Shown piece after piece: positions 40,970 through 49,097 of a stretch of DNA of 64,000 bases. The notes under the pieces are model-generated. The model saw nothing but the letters and a program-made list of their open reading frames with translations, did no database searches and had not been told where the DNA came from. The stretch covers positions 237,849 to 301,848 of the forward strand of contig NZ_JOHS01000007.1 in the NCBI RefSeq assembly GCF_000725625.1. Direction: 5' to 3'. The translations under genes and the position numbers were made by a program. This DNA is from Streptomyces sp. NRRL F-6676 (GTDB lineage Bacteria; Actinomycetota; Actinomycetes; Streptomycetales; Streptomycetaceae). Numbering within the stretch: the first letter of the stretch is position 1; each line of letters begins with the position of its first letter.

Positions 40970-41424
40970 AGAATTCACTCCGGGTACATGCCGTCGCGGG
41001 CTGAACGGCGTTCGCAGAATTCCGTCCGGAATGCCGACAAGCACTTTATGGCCGGGGCGGGGCGGCTTCGCACCGAGGTCCGGAAGTGTTCCTCCCAACG
41101 AGTGACGGCAGCCACCCCCCGAAGCCGTTCCCGGGGCCCCACGAGGCCGCCGCAGGGCTTGGACGATCCACCAAGACACACCAGTTGAAGAGGGAAGACG
41201 CCCGGAGGGCAAAGGTTCCCCTCTCGCACGCCCGAGCGATCTCGCACCACCCCCCGCTCACTCGTACGGGCTATCCGTCGCCGGGCGAGTTCGGCACGCG
41301 AATGCCTGGGTAATTCTGCGTTCGTACGATTCACCCCCCATGCCGCACGGCGGCGGAGGAATGGGGACGCCACGAGGAAAACGGTCCCGAATTCGCTCCC
41401 CGCCGTGCGGCGAGAAGGAGAGAG
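40970..41424. other. 455-bp divergent intergenic region
   Basis: It separates the leftward UbiA unit from the rightward EF-hand genes and must hold promoters for both. I see no credible small gene. CGGCTTCG (41066-41073) and CGAAGCCG (41118-41125) form a perfect 8-bp inverted repeat. Local A+T content is raised near 41310-41335 (GGTAATTCTGCG, GTACGATTCACC), where a rightward promoter would be expected. A strong GAAGGAGAG ribosome site precedes ATG 41425. Confidence 0.5.
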
Positions 41425-41961
41425 ATGTCCCTCAACCCCGTCCAGAAGAAGCGGCTGGAACAGCGCTTCGACCTGTACGACACCAACGACGACGGACGCG
41501 TCGACCGCGCGGACCTCGAACGCGAGGCCCAGCGCATCGTGCGGGCCTTCGGCGAGCACGAGAGCTCGCCCCGGGCCCAGGCGCTGCTGCACGCCTACCC
41601 GCAGATGTTCGACTACCTGGTCGCGCGGGCCGGCCTCGGCGCGGGGTCGTCCATGACCAAGGAGCAGTTCGTCAACGTCGCCGGGCAAGAGATGATCCAG
41701 CACGGCGCGGCCGGCTTCGGCAGGGTGCTGCGGCCCAGCATCCGCGCCATGGTCGACCTGTGCGACACCGACGGCGACGGGCAGGTCAGCCCCGCCGAGT
41801 TCGGCAAGTGGCTCGAGGCCATCAGCGGCGACATCGACGCCGAGGAGGCCTTCCGCGCGATCGACGCCAACGGCGACGGACAGCTCACCGTCGACGAGCT
41901 GGTGACGGCGGTCGGCAACTACCACGAGGGCAAGCAGGACGCTCGCCTGCTCGGCGTCTGA
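41425..41961 (+). CDS. EF-hand calcium-binding protein (calerythrin-like)
   Basis: 178 residues, soluble. Three clear EF-hand loops: DTNDDGRVDRADLE (about residue 17), DTDGDGQVSPAEF (about 113) and DANGDGQLTVDEL (about 148). The second hand position is degenerate, as in bacterial four-hand calerythrin-type proteins. The first loop ends with Asp rather than Glu at position 12. A calcium buffer or sensor in the cytoplasm is likely. A related protein is encoded 570 bp downstream. Confidence 0.88.
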   Translation: MSLNPVQKKRLEQRFDLYDTNDDGRVDRADLEREAQRIVRAFGEHESSPRAQALLHAYPQMFDYLVARAGLGAGSSMTKEQFVNVAGQEMIQHGAAGFGRVLRPSIRAMVDLCDTDGDGQVSPAEFGKWLEAISGDIDAEEAFRAIDANGDGQLTVDELVTAVGNYHEGKQDARLLGV

Positions 41962-43061
41962 CCGGGACCGGAGAGCGGACGAGCCGGACGCCTCCGGGCC
42001 CCGCGGCGCGCCTCGAAGGCCGTCGTCTGCTGTGGGCCCGGGGCTGCCTGGCGGTCCTGGCGCTCGGCGAAGGGCTGCCGGGTGCCTGGGCGCTGTTCCT
42101 GCCGCGCCGCTTCTACGACGCCTTTCCGCTCCCGGGCCACCCCTGGGTGGCGCTGTTCCCGCCCTACAACGAGCATCTGGTGCGCGACTTCGGCGGTGCC
42201 GTGCTCGCGCTCGCGGTAGTGCTCGGCTGGGCCGCGTGCGTTCCGCAGCCGTGGCTGGTGCGGGGCGCGGCGGTGGGGCTGCTCGCCTTCTCCGCTCCCC
42301 ATCTCGCCTACCACAGCGCGCACTTCGGCCGCTCCCACGTCACCGAGGTGCCCGCGCAGGTGGTCTCGCTCGCGCTGCCCCTCGTCCTCGCGGGGATCGC
42401 GCTGACGGCGACGGTACCGCCACGACCCCGTGCGGGCCGGCGCACGCCCGCCCGTACGGAGCTGCGCACGGTCATCCGTGCGCCTCATCGAGAAGACCGA
42501 CGACGAACACCGGAAGAAAGAGGATCCACCATGTCCCCCACCGTCCAGGAAGAGCGACTCCAGCGGCGCTTCGAGCTGTGGGACCGCGACGGCGACGGCC
42601 GGATCGACCGCGGCGACTGGGAGCACGAGGCCCGCCGCATCCTCGCGTCGTTCGACGAGTCCCCCACGTCGGACAAGGGCCGGGCCCTTCTCGACGCCTA
42701 CGTCGGGATGTGGAACTACCTCGCCGGCCACGCCCAGCTGGGCCCGAACGGCTCCCTCGACCGGCAGAAGTTCCAGGACCTGGCCGACCGGCAGATCCTG
42801 GCGCGGGGGCGGTCGGGGTTCGACGAGGTGGTGCGGCCCACCATCACCTCCATCCTCAACCTCTGCGACAAGGACGGTGACGGACAGGTCAGCCCCAAGG
42901 AGTTCAAGCTCTGGATCAAGGCCACCGGCGCCGACGAGTCCACCGCCGACACGGCGTTCCGGGCCATCGACGCCAACAACGACGGGCAGCTCAGCGTGGA
43001 GGAGCTGGTGCAGGCCGTGCACAAGTACCACGCGGGCGAGCTCGACGTCGCCCTGCTCTGA
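41958..43061 (+). CDS. 4-TM membrane reading frame, fused in frame to EF-hand protein 2, no canonical start
   Basis: After the first EF-hand stop, a frame encodes four strongly hydrophobic helices (GCLAVLALGEGLPGAWALFL, GGAVLALAVVLGWAACV, VRGAAVGLLAFSAPHLAYH, VVSLALPLVLAGIALTATV) with PPYNEHLVRDFGG. I recall this pattern from small actinobacterial membrane proteins. No ATG, GTG or TTG precedes the first helix. CTG 41958 overlaps the EF-hand TGA by 3 nt (CTGA), and GTG 42147 lies after helix 1. There is no stop before the second EF-hand gene, so readthrough would give a membrane-anchored EF-hand protein. Non-canonical start, coupling or a sequence error are all possible. Confidence 0.4.
   Translation: MTGTGERTSRTPPGPAARLEGRRLLWARGCLAVLALGEGLPGAWALFLPRRFYDAFPLPGHPWVALFPPYNEHLVRDFGGAVLALAVVLGWAACVPQPWLVRGAAVGLLAFSAPHLAYHSAHFGRSHVTEVPAQVVSLALPLVLAGIALTATVPPRPRAGRRTPARTELRTVIRAPHREDRRRTPEERGSTMSPTVQEERLQRRFELWDRDGDGRIDRGDWEHEARRILASFDESPTSDKGRALLDAYVGMWNYLAGHAQLGPNGSLDRQKFQDLADRQILARGRSGFDEVVRPTITSILNLCDKDGDGQVSPKEFKLWIKATGADESTADTAFRAIDANNDGQLSVEELVQAVHKYHAGELDVALL
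42531..43061 (+). CDS. EF-hand calcium-binding protein 2
   Basis: 176 residues with three clear EF-hand loops: DRDGDGRIDRGDWE (about residue 18), DKDGDGQVSPKEF (about 111) and DANNDGQLSVEEL (about 146). It is clearly related to the protein at 41425 (same spacing, RFDLYD/RFELWD openings), so the pair arose by duplication. ATG 42531 has its own GAGGA ribosome site, supporting separate translation, although the frame is continuous with the upstream membrane segment. It stands just before the aminotransferase genes. Confidence 0.86.
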   Translation: MSPTVQEERLQRRFELWDRDGDGRIDRGDWEHEARRILASFDESPTSDKGRALLDAYVGMWNYLAGHAQLGPNGSLDRQKFQDLADRQILARGRSGFDEVVRPTITSILNLCDKDGDGQVSPKEFKLWIKATGADESTADTAFRAIDANNDGQLSVEELVQAVHKYHAGELDVALL

Positions 43062-43229
43062 CGGCGGCACCGCGGGCCGCGCCGGGAACGGTCCCTTCCC
43101 CGCCGGGGAGGGGGCCGTCCCCCGCCTCGCGCCGGCCCCGGCCGCGCGCCGCTCCCTGCCGCGTACCACCACCGGCCGCCCGCCGGCCCGTTCCCGTACG
43201 GACACCCCCGCCGCCGACCCCGAGGACCC

Positions 43230-44435
43230 ATGGACTTCACCGCAGCCGGCCCCGTCACCGGCCCGGCACCGGACCGCACCCGCCCGGTGCCGTTCTTCAG
43301 TCAGGCCGCCTCGTTCGAGGACGCCTGGCCCGACATCCGCGCCCGCGTCACCGAGGTGATCGACGACGGCAAGTACTCGCACGGGCAGCAGGTCGGAAAC
43401 TGGGAGGCGGCGCTCGCCGAGTGGACCGGCGCCCGCCACTGCGTGGCCGTCAACAGCGGCACCGACGCGCTCGTGCTGCTGCTGCGGGCCTGCGGGCTCG
43501 GTCCGGGCGACGAAGTGGTCGTGCCCGCGTTCAGCTTCATCGCCACCGCCTCCTCCGTCGTGCTGGCCGGGGGCCGGCCGGTCTTCGCCGACATCGACCC
43601 GGTGACGTACACGCTCGATCCCAAGTCCGCGTCGGACGCCGTCACCGGGCGGACCACGATGCTCATGCCCGTGCACCTGTTCTGTCAGCTCGCCGACATG
43701 GACGCGCTGGCCCGGGTGGCGGAGCGGCACGGGCTGACGCTGGTCGAGGACAGCGCGGAGGCGATCGGCATGCGCTGGAACGGCGTCCACGCGGGGCTGC
43801 TGGGGGCGGGCGGGGTGCTGTCCTTCTTCCCCACCAAGACACTCGGCGCGCTGGGGGACGCGGGTGCGATCCTCACCGACGACGCGCGGATCGCCGAGGC
43901 GGCCTCCGCCCTGCGCCACCACGGGCGCACGGGCCGTACGCTCGCGCACTTCCCGGGCATCTCGCGGGCCACCGAACTCAACGGCGTCAACAGCAAGATG
44001 GACGATCTCCAGGCAGCCGTCCTGCTGGGCAAGCTGCCCCGGCTCGCGGCCGCCGTCCGCCGCCGGGCCCGGCTGGCGGCGGCGTACACCGAGCGGCTGC
44101 GGGACGTACCGGGGCTGCTGCGGCTGCCGACCGTGGCCGCGCGCGAGGCGGACACCAACGCCGTGTTCTACGTCTACCTGGTGGAGGCCGAGCGGCGGGA
44201 CGCGCTCGCCGCGTACCTCGCCGACCACGGCGTGGGCACCGAGACGTACTACCCGCTGCCGCTGCACCTCCAGCCGTGCTTCGCCGAACTCGGCTACAAG
44301 CAGGGGCAGTTCCCGCACGCCGAGGCCGCGTGCGCGCGTACCCTCGCGCTGCCGTTCCACCCGGACCTGACGACGGCCGACATCGACACGGTGTGCGCGC
44401 TGGTCCGCCGCTTCTTCACCGGGAGGACCGCATGA
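43230..44435 (+). CDS. DegT/DnrJ/EryC1 aminotransferase 1
   Basis: 401 residues. PLP enzyme of the sugar-aminotransferase family: CVAVNSGTDALVLLLRACGL (about 71-90), VVVPAFSFIATASSVV, LVEDSAEAIGM with the ring-stacking Asp, the Schiff-base lysine in SFFPTKTLGALGDAG (about 200), and the C-terminal YYPLPLHLQPCF. Members transaminate keto-sugars such as 3-keto-glucuronate nucleotides (WbpE type) or 3-keto-hexoses. The start overlaps no gene; the stop overlaps the next gene as ATGA. Confidence 0.88.
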   Translation: MDFTAAGPVTGPAPDRTRPVPFFSQAASFEDAWPDIRARVTEVIDDGKYSHGQQVGNWEAALAEWTGARHCVAVNSGTDALVLLLRACGLGPGDEVVVPAFSFIATASSVVLAGGRPVFADIDPVTYTLDPKSASDAVTGRTTMLMPVHLFCQLADMDALARVAERHGLTLVEDSAEAIGMRWNGVHAGLLGAGGVLSFFPTKTLGALGDAGAILTDDARIAEAASALRHHGRTGRTLAHFPGISRATELNGVNSKMDDLQAAVLLGKLPRLAAAVRRRARLAAAYTERLRDVPGLLRLPTVAAREADTNAVFYVYLVEAERRDALAAYLADHGVGTETYYPLPLHLQPCFAELGYKQGQFPHAEAACARTLALPFHPDLTTADIDTVCALVRRFFTGRTA

Positions 44436-45577
44436 CCGTGACCCGCGGGAGGACGATCCCGTTCTTCGCGCCCGATCTGTTCGAGGAGGACCGCGAGGTG
44501 CTGCTCGACCTGGTGCGGCGCACCGGTACGGTCGCCGGGCAGCGGTTCATCCTCGGCGAGCGGACCGCCGCCTTCGAGGAGGCGCTGCGCGGCACGGTGG
44601 ACGGCGCCGAGGTGGTCGCCTGCTCCAGCGGCACCTCCGGGCTCGGTCTGATCCTCACCGCGATGGGGGTGGGCCCCGGGGACGAGGTGGTCGTCCCGGC
44701 CTACGGCTGCGCCCCGCTCGGCAACACGGTGGCCAACCTCGGGGCCACTCCCGTCTTCGCGGACATCGACCCGGTGACGATGGTGGTGGATCCGGCGGAG
44801 GTGGAGCGGGCGATCGGTCCGCGCACGAAGGCGGTCATGCCGGCGCACATGTTCTCGGTGATGGCCGACATGCCCCGGATGCGGGAGATCGCGCGGCGGC
44901 ACGGCGTACGGCTGGTGGAGGACTCGGCGGTCGCGCAGGGCGGGGTGCTCGACGGGCGGCCGGCGGGGACGTGGGGCGAGGCGGGGGTGTTCTCCTTCGT
45001 CCAGGTGAAGACGTTCGGCACCGCGGGAGAGGGCGGTGCGGTGATCACACATGACCCCGAACTGGCGCGGGTGGTACGGGCGTTGCGCAACCACGGCCAG
45101 GAGGGGCCGCGGTTCGTGCACCAGCGGGTGGGGCTCAACAGCCGGTTCGACGAGTTGCAGGCGGCGTTCCAGCTGCACCGGCTGCCCGGGCTGCCCGCAC
45201 GGCTGGAGCGCCGCGCCCGTATCGCCGCGTACTACACCGAGCGGTTCGCGCCGCTCGCGGAGCGGGGTGTCGTGCCCCCGCCGCCGGGGCGCAACGGCCG
45301 CTGCTACTACGTCTATTCGGTGCTGGCGGACGAGCGGGACGCGCTCAAGGCGCATCTGGCCGCGCACGGAGTGGCCAGTCACGTCTACTACCCGCTGCCG
45401 CTCCCCCACCAGCCGGCCTTCGCCCGCTTCGCGCCGCCGGGCCGGGAGTGGCCGCACGCGCTGGCGGCGAGCCGCCGCCAGCTGGCCCTTCCCGTCAACC
45501 CGCATCTCACGGACGCGGAGACCGAGCACATCGCCGACGCGGTGTGCGCGTTCGCGACGGGGCGGCGCGCGGCATGA
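44432..45577 (+). CDS. DegT/DnrJ/EryC1 aminotransferase 2
   Basis: 381 residues. VACSSGTSGLGLILTAMGVG, VVVPAYGCAPLGNTVANLGA, LVEDSAVAQGG and the Schiff-base lysine in FSFVQVKTFGTAGEGG (about 195) are present, with YYPLPLPHQPAF near the end. It is divergent in sequence from aminotransferase 1, so two separate transaminations or one transamination plus one dehydratase-type reaction are possible. It is translationally coupled to aminotransferase 1. Confidence 0.88.
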   Translation: MTVTRGRTIPFFAPDLFEEDREVLLDLVRRTGTVAGQRFILGERTAAFEEALRGTVDGAEVVACSSGTSGLGLILTAMGVGPGDEVVVPAYGCAPLGNTVANLGATPVFADIDPVTMVVDPAEVERAIGPRTKAVMPAHMFSVMADMPRMREIARRHGVRLVEDSAVAQGGVLDGRPAGTWGEAGVFSFVQVKTFGTAGEGGAVITHDPELARVVRALRNHGQEGPRFVHQRVGLNSRFDELQAAFQLHRLPGLPARLERRARIAAYYTERFAPLAERGVVPPPPGRNGRCYYVYSVLADERDALKAHLAAHGVASHVYYPLPLPHQPAFARFAPPGREWPHALAASRRQLALPVNPHLTDAETEHIADAVCAFATGRRAA

Positions 45578-45589
45578 GTCACGTCGTAT

Positions 45590-45605
45590 CCCTCCGGCCG
45601 GAGGG
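45590..45605. terminator. perfect 16-bp palindrome between convergent genes
   Basis: CCCTCCGGCCGGAGGG lies between the stop of aminotransferase 2 and the stop of the convergent sugar dehydrogenase. It may act as a short bidirectional terminator. Confidence 0.45.
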
Positions 45606-45606
45606 T

Positions 45607-46863
45607 TCACAGCACATGGGCCGTGCCGTCGCGCAGCCGGCCGCGGGTGTCGAGCAGCAGCGGCGCCCAGCCGGGCAGCCGCTCCACGGGCAGGACGCCG
45701 TGGTCCTGGAGCAGGATGGTCAGATCGGCCTCGGCGGCCGCTTCCCGCAGCCGCGCTGCCGAGGGGACGGGCTCTCCGTCGACGGTCCAGGCGTCGGCGA
45801 GCGGGTCGTGGTAGCGCACGTGCGCGCCGGCCTGGCGCAGCAGCCGGGTCAGGGGTGTGGCCGGCGTGCAGCGCAGATCGCGGCTGTCCCGCTTGTACGT
45901 GACGCCCACCAGCAGCAGTCGTGCGCCGCCCAGCTCCTTGCCCGCGCCGTGCAGCAGTTCGCCGGCCCGGTGTACGACGTGTGCGGGCATGGCGGCGTTG
46001 ACCCGCTGGGCCAGTTCGACCAGATGCAGCGGGCGGCCCGCGGTGCGGGCCCAGTGGGTGAGGTAGGCGGGGTCGACGGGGATGCAGTGTCCGCCGACGC
46101 CCGGGCCGGGGCGGAACTGCTGGTAGCCGAAGGGTTTGCTGGCGGCGCAGTCCAGGGCGTCCCACACGTCGACGCCCAGCGCGCGGCCGGCGACGGCGAG
46201 TTCGTTGACGAGGGCGATGTTGACGCTGCGGTAGACGTTCTCCAGCAGCTTCGCCAGTTCCGCCTCGCGGGCGGAGCCGGCCTCGACGACGCGGTCGCAC
46301 AGCTGTCGGAAGAAGCCGGCCGCGGCGGCCGTACAGCTCGCCGTGCAGCCGCCGACGACGCGCGGGGTGTTGCGGATGCCGAAGCGGCCGTTGCCCGGGT
46401 CGATGCGTTCCGGGGAGAAGGCCAGGGCGAAGTCCGTTCCGGCGGTGAGGCCGGAGGCCTCCTCCAGGAGGGCGCGCACCACGCCGTCCGTGGTGCCCGG
46501 ATAGGAGGTGGACTCCAGCACGACGAGGGTGCCGGGTTTGAGATGGGCGCCGACGGCGGAGGCGGCCCGCCGCACATGCGACAGATCGGGCTCGCCCGCG
46601 TCGTCCAGCGGCGTCGGGACGCAGATGACCGCGGCGGTGGCCTCGGCCAGTAAGCCCGCGTCGGTCGTGGCGGTGAATCCGGCGGCCGCCATCCGCGCGA
46701 GATCGGCGTCCGTCACGTCCGGCACATGGGAGCGGCCGGATTCGAGGGCGGCGGTCACGACGGGATTCTCGTCGAGGCCGACCACACGCATTCCGGCCGC
46801 ACACGCCTCACGCGCCAGCGGCAGCCCCGTGTACCCCAACCCGACGACCGCGACAGTTTCCAC
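45607..46863 (-). CDS. nucleotide-sugar 6-dehydrogenase (WecC/WbpA type)
   Basis: 418 residues. Rossmann motif VAVVGLGYTGLPLAREACAA, VICVPTPLDDAGEPDLSHVR, VLESTSYPGTTDGVVR, FSPERIDPGN, the lysine in LAKLLENVYRSVNIALVNEL, and the catalytic Cys in GPGVGGHCIPVDP (about 255). The GGHCIPVDP form is typical of UDP-N-acetylhexosamine 6-dehydrogenases rather than UDP-glucose dehydrogenase (FxGxSCFPKD). It should oxidise C6 to the uronic acid with two NAD. GTG 46863 has GGAGGGAG upstream. Divergent from the Gfo/Idh operon. Confidence 0.87.
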   Translation of the reverse strand: METVAVVGLGYTGLPLAREACAAGMRVVGLDENPVVTAALESGRSHVPDVTDADLARMAAAGFTATTDAGLLAEATAAVICVPTPLDDAGEPDLSHVRRAASAVGAHLKPGTLVVLESTSYPGTTDGVVRALLEEASGLTAGTDFALAFSPERIDPGNGRFGIRNTPRVVGGCTASCTAAAAGFFRQLCDRVVEAGSAREAELAKLLENVYRSVNIALVNELAVAGRALGVDVWDALDCAASKPFGYQQFRPGPGVGGHCIPVDPAYLTHWARTAGRPLHLVELAQRVNAAMPAHVVHRAGELLHGAGKELGGARLLLVGVTYKRDSRDLRCTPATPLTRLLRQAGAHVRYHDPLADAWTVDGEPVPSAARLREAAAEADLTILLQDHGVLPVERLPGWAPLLLDTRGRLRDGTAHVL

Positions 46864-47119
46864 CGCACTACTCCCTCCGCCCAACCCGGACCGAACGTCT
46901 CCTCGACCACTTTAAGCAGGTCAGCGCGGTCAGATGTCAGTCAGGAAAGCATGTCACCCGGAATAGTGAAAAGAGTACGGAGTGAGGTCATATTGTCTTC
47001 CTGACCCGCCCGGAAATATTTCGTCGCCTTATTCGGTATCCGGAATCCCACCGTTCTCCGTCGTATTCATCCGTTCAGGAAACCCGGCGCGAAGGCCGGT
47101 CGAAAGGGGTGGCACCGTC
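46864..47119. promoter_or_regulatory. A+T-rich divergent control region with inverted repeats
   Basis: Markedly richer in A+T than its surroundings. GTCAGGAA (46940-46947) faces TTCCTGAC (46998-47005), a perfect 8-bp inverted repeat, and TCAGGAA recurs at 47075-47081. GAAATATTTC (47013-47022) is a perfect 10-bp palindrome. It must contain the start sites of the sugar dehydrogenase and of the rightward operon. No protein-coding or RNA gene is recognisable. Confidence 0.55.
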
Positions 47120-48178
47120 ATGCTGCGCACACTGCTCCTCGGGCTCGGACGCGCCGGGGCGGGACTGCATCTGCCGGTCCTCGCCCGCGCGCGGGCCACG
47201 CATCCGGAACTCTTCGCCGGGCGGCCCGTCGTCGGCGTCGATCCGGGTCCCCGGCCGGTGCCCGGCGGCGGTCCGCCCGGGCCCGGCGCGGACCGGCTGG
47301 TGGTCGCGGAGTCGTTGCAGCGCGCCCGCCGCCATCTCGACCCGGCCGCCACCGTCGTCCATCTGTGCACCCCGCCGGCCGTGCGGGCCGCGCTCCTGGA
47401 GGAGGCCGCGCAGCTCGGCTACCGGCGGTTCGTGGTGGAGAAGCCCCTCGCCGCCGACCGCACGGCGCTGCGCCGGGTCCTGGACGCCGTGGACCGCCAC
47501 GGCCTGCGCGTCGAGGTCGTCGCCCCGTGGCTGCACAGCGCGCTCACCGACCGGCTCGCCACGCTCCTGCCCACCGTCGGGGAGGTGCGCTCGGTGACCA
47601 TCACGCAGGACAAGGCGCGGTTCCGCCGCTCGCTGACCGGGGGCAGCCACACCCACGCCTTCGAGGTGGAGGTCCCGCACGCGCTGGGCGTGCTGCTGCG
47701 GCTCCTGGGCGACGCCGAGGTGCGCGAGGCGTCGTGGACCGATCTGCGGCTGGGCGAGCGGGTCGTGCCGCACATGGGCGGCGCCCGACTGACCCTGCGC
47801 CACGGCGGCGGGGCGTCCGGCCGCGTCCACTGCGACCTCACCTCGCCGGTGCGCCGGCGCCGCATCACCGTGGACGCGGCCGACGGCGTGCGGCTCGTCG
47901 GCCACTATCCCGTCGCGCAGGACGACGACGTGGCCCGGCTCGACCTGTGGCGCGACGGCCGCCGGGTGCGGGAACTGTTCGAGGACGACGCCCTGCACCG
48001 GTGCCTGGTCGCCGCCTACCACCGGTTCGCCGGGGACGATCCGCCCGGCACGGCCGGCGGCCTGGGGGTGCACGCGCGCACCGTCGAACTCCTCGACGAC
48101 GCACGGACCATGGCGGCGGGCGAGGCCCTGACCTCGTTGCCCGGTCCCTTCTCCCGGGAGGCCCGCCATGCCGGCTGA
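47120..48178 (+). CDS. Gfo/Idh/MocA-family oxidoreductase 1
   Basis: 352 residues. Nucleotide loop LLLGLGRAGAGLHLPVLARA, then VVHLCTPPAVRAALLEEA, and the family marker VVEKPLAADRTAL (about 113). A substrate domain follows with GSHTHAFEVEVPHALGVLL, which supplies the usual conserved His. Members oxidise or reduce sugar hydroxyls with NAD(P), for example the C3 oxidation of UDP-N-acetylglucuronic acid by WbpB. ATG 47120 follows AAAGGGG. Its end overlaps the next gene by 11 nt. Confidence 0.85.
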   Translation: MLRTLLLGLGRAGAGLHLPVLARARATHPELFAGRPVVGVDPGPRPVPGGGPPGPGADRLVVAESLQRARRHLDPAATVVHLCTPPAVRAALLEEAAQLGYRRFVVEKPLAADRTALRRVLDAVDRHGLRVEVVAPWLHSALTDRLATLLPTVGEVRSVTITQDKARFRRSLTGGSHTHAFEVEVPHALGVLLRLLGDAEVREASWTDLRLGERVVPHMGGARLTLRHGGGASGRVHCDLTSPVRRRRITVDAADGVRLVGHYPVAQDDDVARLDLWRDGRRVRELFEDDALHRCLVAAYHRFAGDDPPGTAGGLGVHARTVELLDDARTMAAGEALTSLPGPFSREARHAG

Positions 48179-49097
48179 CCCCCGCCCGGCCCCGGGCCCC
48201 GTCACGACGGCCCCCGCCGCCCCGCCGCCCGGCATCCGCTACGCCGGCATCGGCGACGAGGCCGCCCCCGGCCTCGCCGGACAGCTCGCCGCCCTGCGCG
48301 AACTGGGCTGGACGGCGCTGGAGTTGCGCGGTGTCGACGGGCGTGCCCTCGCCGATCTCGACGACCGCGCGTTCGGGCGGCTCGCCGAACGGATCGCCGC
48401 CACCGGCACGGAGGTGGTCTGCGTCGACTCACGGATCGCCGACTACAACCGGCCCGTCACCGGCCCCTTCGCGCGCGACACCGACGAACTGCGGGTGCTG
48501 GCCCGCCGCTGCGCGGTGCTCGGCACCCGGTACGTCCGGGTCATGTCGTACCCCAACGACGGCCTGGGCGAGGCGGAGTGGGCCCGTCGGGTACGGCACC
48601 GGATGACCGTACTGGCCCGGCAGGCCGAGGACGCGGGGCTCGTCCTGCTGCACGAGAACTGCGCCGGCTGGGCCGGCACCCGTGCCGAACGGATGCTGGA
48701 CCTGCTGCACCACGTCGACAGCCCGGCGCTGCGGCTGCTGTTCGACATCGGCAACGGCGTGCCGTACGGCTACGGTTCGGCGGCCCTGCTGGACGCGGTC
48801 GCCGCGCATGTCGAGCACGTCCACGTCAAGGACGCCGTACGCACCCGGACGGGCGAGGTGGCCTACGTGCTGCCCGGGCACGGCCACGCCGAGGTGCGCG
48901 AGTGCCTCACCGCGCTGCTGCGGCGCGGCTGGCGGGGCACCTGGTCCATCGAGCCGCACACCCATCTGCGCCCGCACGACGGCACCGACGCGCGCGGCGA
49001 CAGCGGCGCGGCGGCCTTCGTCGCCCACGGGCGGGAACTGGAGCGGCTGGTGGCCCGCGAGGTCGCGCCCGCCGTCCACGGGGGCCGGCATGACTGA
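48168..49097 (+). CDS. sugar isomerase/epimerase-like TIM-barrel protein (AP_endonuc_2)
   Basis: 309 residues. The xylose-isomerase-like barrel places metal ligands at strand ends: LLHENCAGW (Glu), LLFDIGNGVPYG (Asp), VEHVHVKDAV (His) and TWSIEPHTHL (Glu). All four ligands of the epimerase type are present. It may epimerise or isomerise a keto-sugar or inositol intermediate from the flanking oxidoreductases. ATG 48168 has GGGAGG upstream and overlaps the previous gene; its end overlaps the next by 8 nt. Confidence 0.86.
   Translation: MPADPRPAPGPVTTAPAAPPPGIRYAGIGDEAAPGLAGQLAALRELGWTALELRGVDGRALADLDDRAFGRLAERIAATGTEVVCVDSRIADYNRPVTGPFARDTDELRVLARRCAVLGTRYVRVMSYPNDGLGEAEWARRVRHRMTVLARQAEDAGLVLLHENCAGWAGTRAERMLDLLHHVDSPALRLLFDIGNGVPYGYGSAALLDAVAAHVEHVHVKDAVRTRTGEVAYVLPGHGHAEVRECLTALLRRGWRGTWSIEPHTHLRPHDGTDARGDSGAAAFVAHGRELERLVAREVAPAVHGGRHD

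Noticed and set aside
40970..41424. Riboswitch or small RNA in the divergent gap
   Set aside because: Only one 8-bp inverted repeat found. No recognisable aptamer core.
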